Shown here piece after piece: positions 17,221-25,696 of a stretch of DNA of 64,000 nt (positions are counted from its first letter, which is position 1; every line of letters starts with the position of its first letter). A model generated the notes under the pieces. That model searched no databases. It was not told the DNA's origin and saw nothing but the letters and a program-made list of their open reading frames with translations. This stretch comes from Solibacillus sp. FSL R7-0682 (GTDB taxonomy: Bacteria > Bacillota > Bacilli > Bacillales_A > Planococcaceae), in the NCBI RefSeq assembly GCF_038005985.1, contig NZ_JBBOUI010000001.1:2004001-2068000 (forward strand). Reading direction: 5' to 3'. A program made the position numbers and the translations under genes.

Positions 17221-18777
17221 TCATGTCATCTTTTTTTGAATCTCATAATCAATATGTAAAAAAGATAATCCAAATAAGGTCATATGATGCTTTGCTCGAA
17301 GCGTCCCTTGTTCTTCCTTTAAAATGAAGTATTCGTGCAATGGAAGTTGTAAAATCATATCTCCAATTACTAGGTACGTTCCAGCATCTCCGTTGGTGTC
17401 ACTTGTTAAATGTAAATTATTCTCCTTCGTTGAAACATGTAATATGCCATGCATTGTTGAAAAGGGTAACGGTAATGCGATATTCATATAGCATTTAGTG
17501 TCTTTCCAATGAGTAGAGTAAATAGCTGTAAATACTGGCTGATCTTCAATAGCCCGTTGCCAAACTCGAGGCTTTACACGTCCGTCCGATTGTTCATCGA
17601 CCTTCAAAATTTGTCCATCCATTACAACAGGCTTAGAGGAATAGGGTAAATTTAATTGTCCAATTCGTCTGCTAATAAACTGATAAACAAAGGCAAAAGG
17701 TTTAAACCATGTAGACCATTTCACGGTAGCAGTTAAATGGTAGTTTGATGTGTGCTCATAAAAATCCGTGATCATTGTGGGCACCATTGCTTTATTGATA
17801 AATACTGACATATCATCGACTAAGCCCGGATGAGATTTACCTGTAGTCGTAAGCTTTCCACGAATTTTACTAATAGGAAATACGTATTCCTGATGTTTTG
17901 TAGGTGGTATCGATAAACCCCATGCCAAAACTATGAGACATCCAAACCCGATACAATTGTAGAAGCCATGGAAGGCAAGCATATCTGGAATATCCACGAA
18001 TCGTATGCCTGTTAAATTACTCCACGCATAAAGCAGTGACCAAACAATCGTAAAGCACAACGTTAAAAATGCACCTCTTATTAGTACACGCTGTCCACGT
18101 GGGAGTTTCCAAGTTATTACAAAGTAGGTGATGCAGAAAATCGCCATGATATATAAACTAACGGACACCAGTTCAATGATTCTCGAAAAGGTAATCCCAA
18201 GAGCTACTAATATCGGACCTGCAGCAATGATAAAGCAGCAAAGGCGATAAAACCGATCTATCTGAATGCGCCCGATTAACCCAACTGAAATACAAAGTAA
18301 AAAGGCGGAATAATGAAAGTGAATTGCTGTTAACCATGTAATAATCGGGCTAAATCCAAAATCAAGCTTTAAATGAAATGCGAAAAACCAAAGACCACCC
18401 ATTACTAAATAGATGAGTCCTAGATCAATCATCATTTCTTCTATATGTACAAAGCCGCGTTTTAAAAATCTTTTTACCCCTTGCCAGGCAACCACAATAG
18501 TACTAGTTAAATAGATGAAGACACAGAGGAAAACAATGAGCTTACTAAGAGAGAAAAATAGCGTTGTAACGGCCAATTGACCACTTGCAATAATAAGCTT
18601 TTCCCAAGTATTTAATTTTACAAGCAGTTCAACAACAATCGGAACAAACAAAAGTTGTGCTACTGTTAAATAGTAGTAAAAGGATGTAGGCTCATGGAAA
18701 AGCATGAGTACGCCTAGACAAACAAGCCCAATAATCGATAACGGTCTAAATATTGCTCGGCGAAAATTGGCCAGCAT
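17221..18777 (-). CDS. yndJ: YndJ-like polytopic membrane protein
   Basis: The 518-residue protein has about ten TM segments in its first 300 residues and a soluble C-terminal half starting near KIRGKLTTTGKSHPGLVDDM. It matches YndJ by gene order: in B. subtilis yndG, yndH and yndJ form one cluster, and the three genes here have the same order and domain types. Function unknown. The start ATG 18777 lies inside the end of the preceding gene (32-base overlap) behind GGGAGG, indicating translational coupling. Confidence 0.75.
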   Translation of the reverse strand: MLANFRRAIFRPLSIIGLVCLGVLMLFHEPTSFYYYLTVAQLLFVPIVVELLVKLNTWEKLIIASGQLAVTTLFFSLSKLIVFLCVFIYLTSTIVVAWQGVKRFLKRGFVHIEEMMIDLGLIYLVMGGLWFFAFHLKLDFGFSPIITWLTAIHFHYSAFLLCISVGLIGRIQIDRFYRLCCFIIAAGPILVALGITFSRIIELVSVSLYIMAIFCITYFVITWKLPRGQRVLIRGAFLTLCFTIVWSLLYAWSNLTGIRFVDIPDMLAFHGFYNCIGFGCLIVLAWGLSIPPTKHQEYVFPISKIRGKLTTTGKSHPGLVDDMSVFINKAMVPTMITDFYEHTSNYHLTATVKWSTWFKPFAFVYQFISRRIGQLNLPYSSKPVVMDGQILKVDEQSDGRVKPRVWQRAIEDQPVFTAIYSTHWKDTKCYMNIALPLPFSTMHGILHVSTKENNLHLTSDTNGDAGTYLVIGDMILQLPLHEYFILKEEQGTLRAKHHMTLFGLSFLHIDYEIQKKMT

Positions 18778-19354
18778 ACATCATCATCCTCCCAATCAAA
18801 TCATTGAAGATGGATACATGGATAGTATACATGTTTAGTGCATCATCATAACCTTCAGTTACTACAACGCGTCCTGTTAAAAGGGAAGGTAATGAAGCTT
18901 CTTTCTTCCCAATAACAAGACGTTGTTGCTCGGAGCGAATGAGTAAAAATCCATCCGTCGTTACATCGAATTTTAAATCCGAATAAAATAACGAAGGATC
19001 ACCTAAATAATCTTTTACAATCCCACGTTGTAAATCCATGGTCATTTTTGCATTAAATTGGCGAGTTGTCTTAGGGAAGTAAAAGGTCCGTTCCCAATAT
19101 ACTTCCGCTTCCTTGTCGTCATTAATACGGCATGAATTAGATAACGTAAAGGGAACCATGACGCCACTTTCTGGAAATAAAAAACGGTTTTTTGTAAATA
19201 GCTGATACATTGGGCGCAAATAGCGCGGTCCAGAGTGAATTACTTGCATCATACCGGTTGCTTGAAAGGGTTCCTGTAAAGATAGGCGATATCGTTGTTG
19301 TAGCTTTGGATGTAAGCGTTGAAAATCATTGCCTAACAATGTTTCATATATCAT
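18746..19354 (-). CDS. yndH: YndH-like DUF4166 protein
   Basis: A 202-residue soluble protein beginning MIYETLLGNDFQRLHPKLQQRY, a typical DUF4166 opening, with RTFYFP and MTMDLQRGIVKDYLGD in the middle. DUF4166 proteins are often next to, or fused with, membrane proteins or oxidoreductases; their role is unknown. The start at 19354 is one base after the preceding stop, with GAGGTG ahead; the frame extends 50 codons upstream but overlaps the yndG-like gene. Confidence 0.75.
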   Translation of the reverse strand: MIYETLLGNDFQRLHPKLQQRYRLSLQEPFQATGMMQVIHSGPRYLRPMYQLFTKNRFLFPESGVMVPFTLSNSCRINDDKEAEVYWERTFYFPKTTRQFNAKMTMDLQRGIVKDYLGDPSLFYSDLKFDVTTDGFLLIRSEQQRLVIGKKEASLPSLLTGRVVVTEGYDDALNMYTIHVSIFNDLIGRMMMYAGQFSPSNI

Positions 19355-19355
19355 A

Positions 19356-20261
19356 TTAAACACCTCGTTTTCGTTTGCAATTTTTCGCTGTAGGTAGCTG
19401 CTCTCGTAAAAAAAGTGCGACAATAGATAGCACCCAAAGTGTGAGATTAAACGTAATGACGTTAAATGGATCGGTCGCAACATGAGGGGAAGCAATAATC
19501 GCAAATAAAGTTAATAAGGGAAATAAAAATATTTGTGCCTTTAGGAAAAGGAGTTGCATTGGTGTTAATAAAAATAGCAGTCCAATGATTGCTTCCAAGA
19601 GTCCAATCCAAATAATGAAATGGGATGCTTGTTCCAACGTAAGTGGTGAAATATTTGCGAGCATGTCGATTTCCAGTGGATGCTGACCGATAACTTTTGG
19701 GATTAGCCCTTGGTAAAGCCAAACAAAGCTAAAGAGAAAACATATGACGTAGTAACTAAAAAAGCGACGGTATTGAGTACTCGGTCTTTCTCCGGTTTGT
19801 AGCCATCTTGCTAAAACATCGAAGCTAAGAGCAGTTGCCCAGCCCATTATCGGTCGGAAAAGCTGATCAAACAATTGTCCAAGCTTACCAAAACGTACAT
19901 CGTAATCATACTGTGTCAAAAATGTTATCCCGTTATTATTCGGAATATACTGCCAATAGCCACGTCCTTCTTTAATGGGTGAAATTTTCTGCGGAGACCC
20001 AAAATGAAGCGAAGAAGTTTTTACACTACCTTTTTCATGTGTCCCTTTACTTTCGCCCCATCCTGAAACAACGATTCCTGGCATTACCTTTGTCGTGTAA
20101 GTAAAGGATTGAGGAGCATCTTCCCGTTCTTTTTCGTTATATGTAATCGTTGTAAAGCGTAAATCCCATTGCGCATGTAGATCGGGTTGTTGTGTATAAT
20201 GCCACACCTCGTCTACGGTGCTTTCCATTTGGATTTCTACATAGATAGGTTTCTTCTTCAA
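19356..20261 (-). CDS. yndG: YndG-like protein: SRPBCC domain plus DoxX-like membrane domain
   Basis: The 301-residue protein has two parts. Residues 1-150 form an SRPBCC/START-like ligand-binding fold (YVEIQMESTVDEVWHYTQQP, QWDLRF, WGESKGTHE). Residues about 165-285 hold four TM helices with GLLEAIIGLLFLLTP, as in DoxX-like proteins. It opens a three-gene operon followed by a BmrA-like exporter. A lipid or hydrophobic ligand could be handled by this set, but that is speculative. ATG 20261 is preceded by AAAGGAATGAAA. Confidence 0.75.
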   Translation of the reverse strand: MKKKPIYVEIQMESTVDEVWHYTQQPDLHAQWDLRFTTITYNEKEREDAPQSFTYTTKVMPGIVVSGWGESKGTHEKGSVKTSSLHFGSPQKISPIKEGRGYWQYIPNNNGITFLTQYDYDVRFGKLGQLFDQLFRPIMGWATALSFDVLARWLQTGERPSTQYRRFFSYYVICFLFSFVWLYQGLIPKVIGQHPLEIDMLANISPLTLEQASHFIIWIGLLEAIIGLLFLLTPMQLLFLKAQIFLFPLLTLFAIIASPHVATDPFNVITFNLTLWVLSIVALFLREQLPTAKNCKRKRGV

Positions 20262-20582
20262 TTATTTCATTCCTTTCAGTAGGAAATTACAATGCGCACA
20301 CTTTTCAAATGTAGACGACTTTGAAACATTTTGAATTGGTTTTTAAATAACATAATTATAGCATTTTTTTACTTATAAATTGCTATTGATACTTAAAGCT
20401 CGATTTCGTTTGACCGCAATATTAATTGTTATTTTGATAGCACTTTTTATATTCATTTTTCATTAAAAAACTTTGACAAGATGTTAATGTGTATTAATAG
20501 GTAAAATTTATTTTACTAAATGTAAAAAAAACTTTACTTTTAGTGAAAAATAAATTACATTAAATGGTATAAGAGGTGAAAA
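20262..20582. promoter_or_regulatory. Divergent promoter region with tandem XRE operators, pair 2
   Basis: This 321-base gap separates the yndG-like operon from the second XRE gene. TTGACA (20473-20478) is a probable -35 with a weak -10 near TAATAG (20495-20500). Two palindromes of one type follow, 21 bases apart: GTAAAA-TTTA-TTTTAC (20501-20516) and GTAAAA-AAAA-CTTTAC (20522-20537), the second continued by TTTTAG exactly as at the first XRE gene. The 21-base period would place two repressors on the same DNA face. Confidence 0.6.
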
Positions 20583-20804
20583 ATGATGCAAGAACGAACA
20601 ATACGAAATCGAATGGTCGTACTACGAGCTGAAAGGGGATTGTCTCAAAAGGATGTGGCGGATCAATTAGGGGTGAGTAGACAAACAATCATTTCTCTTG
20701 AGAAAAATCGTTACAATCCTTCGTTAAAGCTCGCATTTGATATTGCTGTTTTATTTAATGTAGAGTTACACGAAGTTTTTCAATATGAAATAGAAGGAGA
20801 GTAA
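20583..20804 (+). CDS. XRE-family transcriptional regulator (pair 2)
   Basis: A 73-residue lambda-repressor-like HTH: MVVLRAERGLSQKDVADQLG, VSRQTIISLEKNRYNPSLKL, then ELHEVFQYE. Its recognition region is nearly the same as in the 13452 protein (VSRQTIISLEKxRYNPS), which explains the shared operator. It is expected to repress its own operon. ATG 20583 or 20586; AGAGGTG is nearer optimal for 20586. The next gene starts 5 bases after the stop. Confidence 0.88.
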   Translation: MMQERTIRNRMVVLRAERGLSQKDVADQLGVSRQTIISLEKNRYNPSLKLAFDIAVLFNVELHEVFQYEIEGE

Positions 20805-20809
20805 TAAAG

Positions 20810-21112
20810 ATGGAGATGTTCATGGTAATTTTCCGTATCACTTATGTTTTATTATTTTTTTCTGCTATGTTTGTAGTTTTTAAATTTGAATGGGGAGAAG
20901 AAAGTAAGGATGAGCGCGGAAAAGGAATTTCGAATAAATCCTACGGTATCGTTTTTCCTTTACTTCCATTAGGCTGGTTACTTATAGAATTATTCGATCA
21001 ATGGATTAACCCACTTAATTATGAAACGTATAAACTTGTTATTTGGTTTTTACTAACAGGATTAATGATGATTCATGCGATTAATATTTCTGTACTTAAA
21101 CGAAAATATTAA
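20810..21112 (+). CDS. Small membrane protein paired with XRE regulator
   Basis: A 100-residue protein with three hydrophobic segments (about 6-24, 44-62 and 73-93) and a charged loop WGEESKDERGKGISNKS. The KDERGK loop is typical of DUF2178/DUF3796-like partners of mini XRE regulators. It starts 5 bases after the regulator stop behind AAGGAGAG, which lies inside the regulator end. Function unknown. Confidence 0.75.
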   Translation: MEMFMVIFRITYVLLFFSAMFVVFKFEWGEESKDERGKGISNKSYGIVFPLLPLGWLLIELFDQWINPLNYETYKLVIWFLLTGLMMIHAINISVLKRKY

Positions 21113-21145
21113 GTTTTTAGTCTATAAGAAGAGGAGAGTTGAAAA

Positions 21146-22450
21146 ATGACGATTTGGGCTTGGATTGGTTTGCTGAGTATTGTCTTTTTTTCGTTCATAC
21201 CTTTGTTAGAAAAGGGGAAGAGGACGACCTATGAAATATCGAAAGCAATTTTTTCTACGGGCGTTGTAATTGGAATCATTATTGCAGTTTTACTATTTCA
21301 AGTACCCTTTATTGTTGCTTTATTTTTTGGTTTTCTAGCGATGATTTTGTTTGACAAAAAAACTTATACAAAAAAACGTCTTTTAATTTATAGTGCTTTG
21401 ATAGTCATTTTAGTAGCTGTTAGTTACGCGCTATTTCGAGATAATCCGAATTATGTAGTAAAGCATCTAAAAGAAAATCCTGAAACAAGCTCGCTTTATG
21501 TTGCTAAAAATGGTGAGACAATTATTACTTATCAATCCGATGTCATTAGACCTTTAGCTAGTACAGTAAAGATTTTAATTGCCGTCGAATATGCAATGCA
21601 AATCGATGCTAAACAGCTAAGTAAAGATACGCCAATATCAATCGATCTTTTAAATCGCTTTTATTATGAAAATACAGATGGAGGGGCCCATCAATATTGG
21701 TTATCGGCAATGAAAGAGGATGGAAAATTAAAAAATAATACTGTAGCGCTTCATGAAGTAGTAAAGGGAATGATTACGTATAGTTCCAATGCGAATACAG
21801 ATTTTCTAATCGATTGGATAGGTCAGGAAGCAATCAATCACCGTGCCGTAGTGCTTGGATTAACGCAACATGAGGAAATTTATCCAATAGTAGGCTCTCT
21901 TTATATTCCAGTTCAGTTACAGCAAAGTACTAAAGGAAAGAAGGAGCTCTTACAGTCACTGAAGGAAATGCCAATAGAAGAATATCGGGCTTTAGCTGCA
22001 ACATATAGTCAACAAATGAAAACTGATAAAATTCAGTTAGATAAAAAGGCATTTGATCTATCACTTGATGTTCAAAAAATATGGTCTGATCGACTGATTG
22101 GTGCATCTGCCAATGATTACGGTAAATTATTAGCGATTATTTCAAATGAAGAGTTACCAAGCATGGCTTCAGAAACACTCCGAGATATTATGGAATGGCC
22201 AATGCAACTATTCGAAGAAAATCATCAACAATTTGTCCATTTAGGCGCAAAGGGTGGGTCTACTGCATTTGTTTTAAATAATGCACTGTATGCAGAAAAT
22301 CATAACGGTGATAAAGTAGAATTCGTCCTATTAATGGATGACTTAAACCTCTTTAAAAGTATGCTTTTAAGCTATCACCTCAATTCCTTTGAATCGAATA
22401 TACTACGAAGTGAAGAATTTTTATATAAAGTATTAGAGGAGCTCAAATAA
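21146..22450 (+). CDS. Membrane-anchored serine hydrolase (class A beta-lactamase-like)
   Basis: The 434-residue protein has four N-terminal TM helices (about 2-20, 35-52, 53-70 and 78-97), then a penicillin-binding/beta-lactamase fold outside the membrane. The three active-site motifs are present: S139-T-V-K142, S213-S-N215 and K-G-G-S (about 375). There is no clear Glu166-type omega-loop motif, so a role other than beta-lactam hydrolysis is possible. It is third in the XRE-led operon with a 33-base gap and a GAGGAGAG site. Confidence 0.8.
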   Translation: MTIWAWIGLLSIVFFSFIPLLEKGKRTTYEISKAIFSTGVVIGIIIAVLLFQVPFIVALFFGFLAMILFDKKTYTKKRLLIYSALIVILVAVSYALFRDNPNYVVKHLKENPETSSLYVAKNGETIITYQSDVIRPLASTVKILIAVEYAMQIDAKQLSKDTPISIDLLNRFYYENTDGGAHQYWLSAMKEDGKLKNNTVALHEVVKGMITYSSNANTDFLIDWIGQEAINHRAVVLGLTQHEEIYPIVGSLYIPVQLQQSTKGKKELLQSLKEMPIEEYRALAATYSQQMKTDKIQLDKKAFDLSLDVQKIWSDRLIGASANDYGKLLAIISNEELPSMASETLRDIMEWPMQLFEENHQQFVHLGAKGGSTAFVLNNALYAENHNGDKVEFVLLMDDLNLFKSMLLSYHLNSFESNILRSEEFLYKVLEELK

Positions 22451-22475
22451 AACAACTGGCGAAAATATTAATACA

Positions 22476-22697
22476 TTGAAGGGGAGTTTGGTTCTGGGAA
22501 AATCCAAAAACAATAAAATTTTTCAACATGACCTAATCCCGCTAGGCTTGCTATTTGGTTGTGGTATCGGCACCATTTTAGGCCTTTTTTTCAATCTAAG
22601 ATTTCAGTTGTATTTTATTAGTTTTGGAACTGTACTAGGGTATTTAATTGGTCTCATAATTTACGCAATTGTTTATCGAAAGGAAGATAAAACATAA
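22476..22697 (+). CDS. Small two-TM membrane protein, hypothetical
   Basis: About 70 residues with two hydrophobic helices (about 22-44 and 48-68) rich in glycine: LGLLFGCGIGTILGLFF and GTVLGYLIGLIIYAIV. The start is uncertain: TTG 22476 lacks a site ahead, and GGGGAG (22481-22486) better serves a start near 22494. It lies 25 bases after the serine hydrolase and may close the operon. Confidence 0.5.
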   Translation: MKGSLVLGKSKNNKIFQHDLIPLGLLFGCGIGTILGLFFNLRFQLYFISFGTVLGYLIGLIIYAIVYRKEDKT

Positions 22698-22740
22698 AAG
22701 TTTCGACGTTTACTTTGTTTTATATTTGCAGTTCGATGAA

Positions 22741-23082
22741 TTACATTTTTCCAATTAAAAAGCTAAACCCATAAAACATTAGATTTATCAGGTCGATTAT
22801 TACAATAAATAATGAATAGAATATACTTCGTTTCCATTCTAAAAAGGCAATGGTTAAACCTATGAGAATTAGACTAATCCAGCTACCATGCCACAGAATT
22901 TCTCCTAACTGTGCCGATAAATTTGAATAGAAGCCGATAATGAAGGCAGCCCAAATAATAAATGTACAACCAAAGTAAAGAAGAGTATTTCTACTAGGCT
23001 TTAAAGGCCCGCTCCCAATAAAAAAAAGTGCAAAAACGATTAGTGCACTAATAAGAATAGTTCCTATAAAAATAAATGACAT
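22741..23082 (-). CDS. Hypothetical four-TM membrane protein
   Basis: A 113-residue hydrophobic protein with four helices (about 3-22, 33-52, 63-82 and 88-110). The segment GSGPLKPSRNTLLYFGCTF is the only distinctive polar stretch. No family recognised. ATG 23082 is preceded by AAGGTTGAT, a weak site. It is convergent with the small gene before it, and sits just inside the inverted ISL3 remnant. Confidence 0.6.
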   Translation of the reverse strand: MSFIFIGTILISALIVFALFFIGSGPLKPSRNTLLYFGCTFIIWAAFIIGFYSNLSAQLGEILWHGSWISLILIGLTIAFLEWKRSIFYSLFIVIIDLINLMFYGFSFLIGKM

Positions 23083-23193
23083 CCGATCAACCTTTCGTCT
23101 TAGCGGGATTATTTTTTTCTGATAATTATGACTGTTTTTCTGTGAAAAAGTTTCGGTAATGGAATAAATAATAAGGTTCTAAGTCAAATGTTG

Positions 23194-23478
23194 GGGGAAT
23201 GTCATAATGATTCATCAATCGGCACTACCTTTTTGTTTTTTCTAAACAAGTCCGTTGAATTCCATTACGGGCGGACGCTAGCTAATATTTGCCCGCATCT
23301 TTATCGGCATATATTCATCAATCGCAATTACTTTTGGTAACATCACGTCTTTTGGGATTGTTTGTACAACATTTTTAAAGCAACGAATTACTGTCGTAGA
23401 GGAGGCACCTGTCGTTACCGCTGCTTCTTTTGCACAAACTGAATAGACACCCCATCAAATATTATTGAACCAATAATA
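23194..23478 (-). mobile_element. ISL3-family transposase remnant, copy 2
   Basis: The minus strand from 23436 to 23278 reads CAKEAAVTTGASSTTVIRCF, then KNVVQTIPKDVMLPKVIAID and EYMPIKMRANIS-stop. This is the HTH-to-first-Asp region of ISL3 transposases (usual form LPEVIAIDEFKG). Only about 53 codons remain. Both ends match the remnant at 13.2-13.4 kb in the opposite orientation; the outer end near 23194 begins GGGGAATGTCATAATG. The rest of the 23083-23533 gap holds only this and a terminator. Confidence 0.8.
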
Positions 23479-23528
23479 AAATCCGTAGAAGCCTAACTTA
23501 TTAATTTGCTTCTACGGATTTATTTTTT
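23478..23528. terminator. Bidirectional terminator after DinB gene
   Basis: AATCCGTAGAAGC and GCTTCTACGGATT form a 13-bp stem with an 18-base loop; T-runs follow on both strands (TTTATTTTTTG on the plus strand). It ends the DinB-like gene. Confidence 0.8.
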
Positions 23529-23533
23529 GTATT

Positions 23534-24001
23534 TTATTTGATTTGTAGCGATTGTTTTATTTGCTCAATATGATGAAGATCATGTTTCATAAGCCCTTTA
23601 AAATAAGAATATATCGTTAATGGGGATTGATTAATTTTCATTTCAACAAACCATTTTTCTTCAGGAAGTGTTGTTAATATTTGAACTAATTCACGACGAA
23701 CAAGAAGACATTTATCAATCGTGCTTTGTATCGTATTACTTCGAGCAAGTAAAGCCGCTTCATAATTCACTTCATCGGCATTCGGTCCGGGTGGAAATGT
23801 CGTTTCTTTAAAAAAATAGGGAAGCCTTTGTTGCATAATAAATTCATCCCATGGGAAAAAATGAGCAATAATTTCAATTACGGACCATTTATCTTCTTCA
23901 ATAGGCTTCCTTAACTCTTGATCATTATAGTTTTTTAATTGCTGGACAAAATTGATAAAGTCAGTTTGATGTGTGATTATCTCATGTTTCTCTTTTTGCA
24001 T
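23534..24001 (-). CDS. DinB-family protein
   Basis: A 155-residue four-helix-bundle protein of the DinB/YfiT type. Metal-ligand-like histidines occur at IEIIAHFFPWD (first) and the late MKHDLHHIEQI (pair). These proteins are thiol-S-transferases or metal-dependent hydrolases in some bacteria; the substrate here is unknown. ATG 24001 follows AGGTGGAAG. A second DinB-like gene at 30334 is only distantly similar. Confidence 0.8.
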   Translation of the reverse strand: MQKEKHEIITHQTDFINFVQQLKNYNDQELRKPIEEDKWSVIEIIAHFFPWDEFIMQQRLPYFFKETTFPPGPNADEVNYEAALLARSNTIQSTIDKCLLVRRELVQILTTLPEEKWFVEMKINQSPLTIYSYFKGLMKHDLHHIEQIKQSLQIK

Positions 24002-24116
24002 TTTCTTCCACCTACGTTTTTTATAATAAGTCTATATTAAATTCTCCTAATAATATACAAAGAACATTTGTTCGTGTTATTATAAGGGCAGGTCATTTGG
24101 TGAGGGGGAAAACGCT

Positions 24117-25145
24117 TTGAACATAAACATTGAAGAGCGAATGAGTTTTTATAATGTATTGGGATTAAGTATGGCACAAATTGAAAATGGAACAATTAAT
24201 GTGACTACTAATTACGGATTACTTGAAGCAAATACAAACCGCTTTGTTGACAATCAATCGGTTTTCAATGCATGTTCCATTAGTAAATTTTTAACCGGAA
24301 TTTTAGCTTTAAAACTCGTACAAGAAGGAATTCTAAATTTAGATGAAGATGTAAATGATCAATTAATTTCATGGAAGATTCCAATGAATCCCTTTACAGT
24401 ACACAAAAAAGTTACATTAAGAAATTTACTTAGCCATCAATCAGGCATCCAAGATCCTGAAAATAGCTTTATGGAGCTCAGTAATTTAAACAAGTATCCA
24501 TCAATGGTCGAAATTTTAAGTGGTAATACATTCTATTGTAGTACACCAATTCAAGTGAGTCTTGAACCAGTAAATGAATTTCATTATTCAGATGCAGGCT
24601 ATTGCATTATTGAGCAATTAATTGCAGATGTAACATCAAAACCTTTTCATGACGTAATGTTAGAACAAGTTTTAGAGCCATTACAAATGAAAAATAGTTT
24701 TTTAGATACATCATTACTTTTTTCGAATTTAGATAATGTTGCAGCAGGGCATCATAAACATGGAGCAATTGTAGAAGGGAAATATCCAATCTATCCTTAC
24801 CCAGCTGCCTGTGGTCTTTGGACAACAGCTATTGATTTAGCTAAATTAAGTATCGAATTAATGAATAGTCTAAAAGGTGAAAGTAAACTAGGTCTTTCTA
24901 AAAGATTAGCTGAGGAAATAATTCGTATGCAAGGTGGTAAAGGGTGGACGGGTCTAAGTGTATTTCTTGAAGGGACTGAAATGAACAAAAAGGTTTTTTC
25001 ATTTGGTTGGGGAAAAGGATTTCAATCGATGGTCGTGATGTTACCTTCAATACATAAAGGAGCAGTAATAATGACAAATTCCGACTTGGGTGTTCATCAA
25101 ATGGAAGGACTCATTGGTGAAATTTATAAGTCATTAGATTATTGA
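24117..25145 (+). CDS. Serine hydrolase (class C beta-lactamase/CubicO-like)
   Basis: The 342-residue protein has the class C type motifs S54-I-S-K57 and Y157-S-D159 (Tyr in place of the usual YxN form), with LRNLLSHQSGIQDP between. No signal peptide is visible, so it is likely a cytosolic esterase or peptidase rather than a beta-lactamase. The start is TTG 24117 with GAGGGGG 8 bases ahead. The GNAT gene follows after 24 bases, probably in the same transcript. Confidence 0.8.
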   Translation: MNINIEERMSFYNVLGLSMAQIENGTINVTTNYGLLEANTNRFVDNQSVFNACSISKFLTGILALKLVQEGILNLDEDVNDQLISWKIPMNPFTVHKKVTLRNLLSHQSGIQDPENSFMELSNLNKYPSMVEILSGNTFYCSTPIQVSLEPVNEFHYSDAGYCIIEQLIADVTSKPFHDVMLEQVLEPLQMKNSFLDTSLLFSNLDNVAAGHHKHGAIVEGKYPIYPYPAACGLWTTAIDLAKLSIELMNSLKGESKLGLSKRLAEEIIRMQGGKGWTGLSVFLEGTEMNKKVFSFGWGKGFQSMVVMLPSIHKGAVIMTNSDLGVHQMEGLIGEIYKSLDY

Positions 25146-25169
25146 AAGAAGCCATTTGGAGGTGTAAAA

Positions 25170-25586
25170 ATGCAAATTGCCTTAGCGAATCCAAGCCAAT
25201 TTCAACGAGTAAAAGAATTTTTTTATAACAATTTAAGTGATCAACAAGATGCCATTTATTCTAATGAATTTTTATGTCCATTAGGAATTAATGCAGCTAT
25301 ACGAAGAAATCAAATGATAGTTGCAACAGTACATGGTGACATCGTAGGAGCTTTACGATTCTATCGAAAAAAGACACAAAATATAATATCTTTATATCAA
25401 TTTGCAATTCGGGTTGATTACCGTGGTTATAACTTGCTAGAAGAGATGTTATCTGTTTTATCGGATTCACCGATTGTTTCCATGTGTCCAGTTCATTCTC
25501 AGTTTAATCAATATTATTTAAAAGCGGGATGGCAGTTACATGAACAAAAGAAACAGTTTAATGCATGGATGTATCATCATAAGTAG
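25170..25586 (+). CDS. GNAT-family acetyltransferase
   Basis: A 138-residue protein with the GNAT pattern: IVGALRFYRK (beta 4 region), LYQFAIRVDYRGYNLLEEML (acetyl-CoA loop, here RGYNLL in place of the usual R/QxxGxG/A), and YYLKAGWQLHEQKKQF at the end. The altered loop weakens the catalytic prediction. ATG follows GGAGGTG. It is coupled to the serine hydrolase upstream. Confidence 0.7.
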   Translation: MQIALANPSQFQRVKEFFYNNLSDQQDAIYSNEFLCPLGINAAIRRNQMIVATVHGDIVGALRFYRKKTQNIISLYQFAIRVDYRGYNLLEEMLSVLSDSPIVSMCPVHSQFNQYYLKAGWQLHEQKKQFNAWMYHHK

Positions 25587-25599
25587 AACAATTGATTTG

Positions 25600-25648
25600 A
25601 AATCCAGTAGCACGATTATTTGCTGTCATTATTGCTACCGGATTACAT
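25600..25648. terminator. Stem-loop between convergent genes
   Basis: AATCCAGTAGCA and TTGCTACCGGATT pair with one mismatch around a loop of about 20 bases. No clear T-run; it lies between the convergent GNAT and phosphatase genes and could end either transcript. Confidence 0.4.
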
Positions 25649-25696
25649 TAACTCATTGTTTGAATTGGAATAAAACATCACACATAGGAGGGATTC

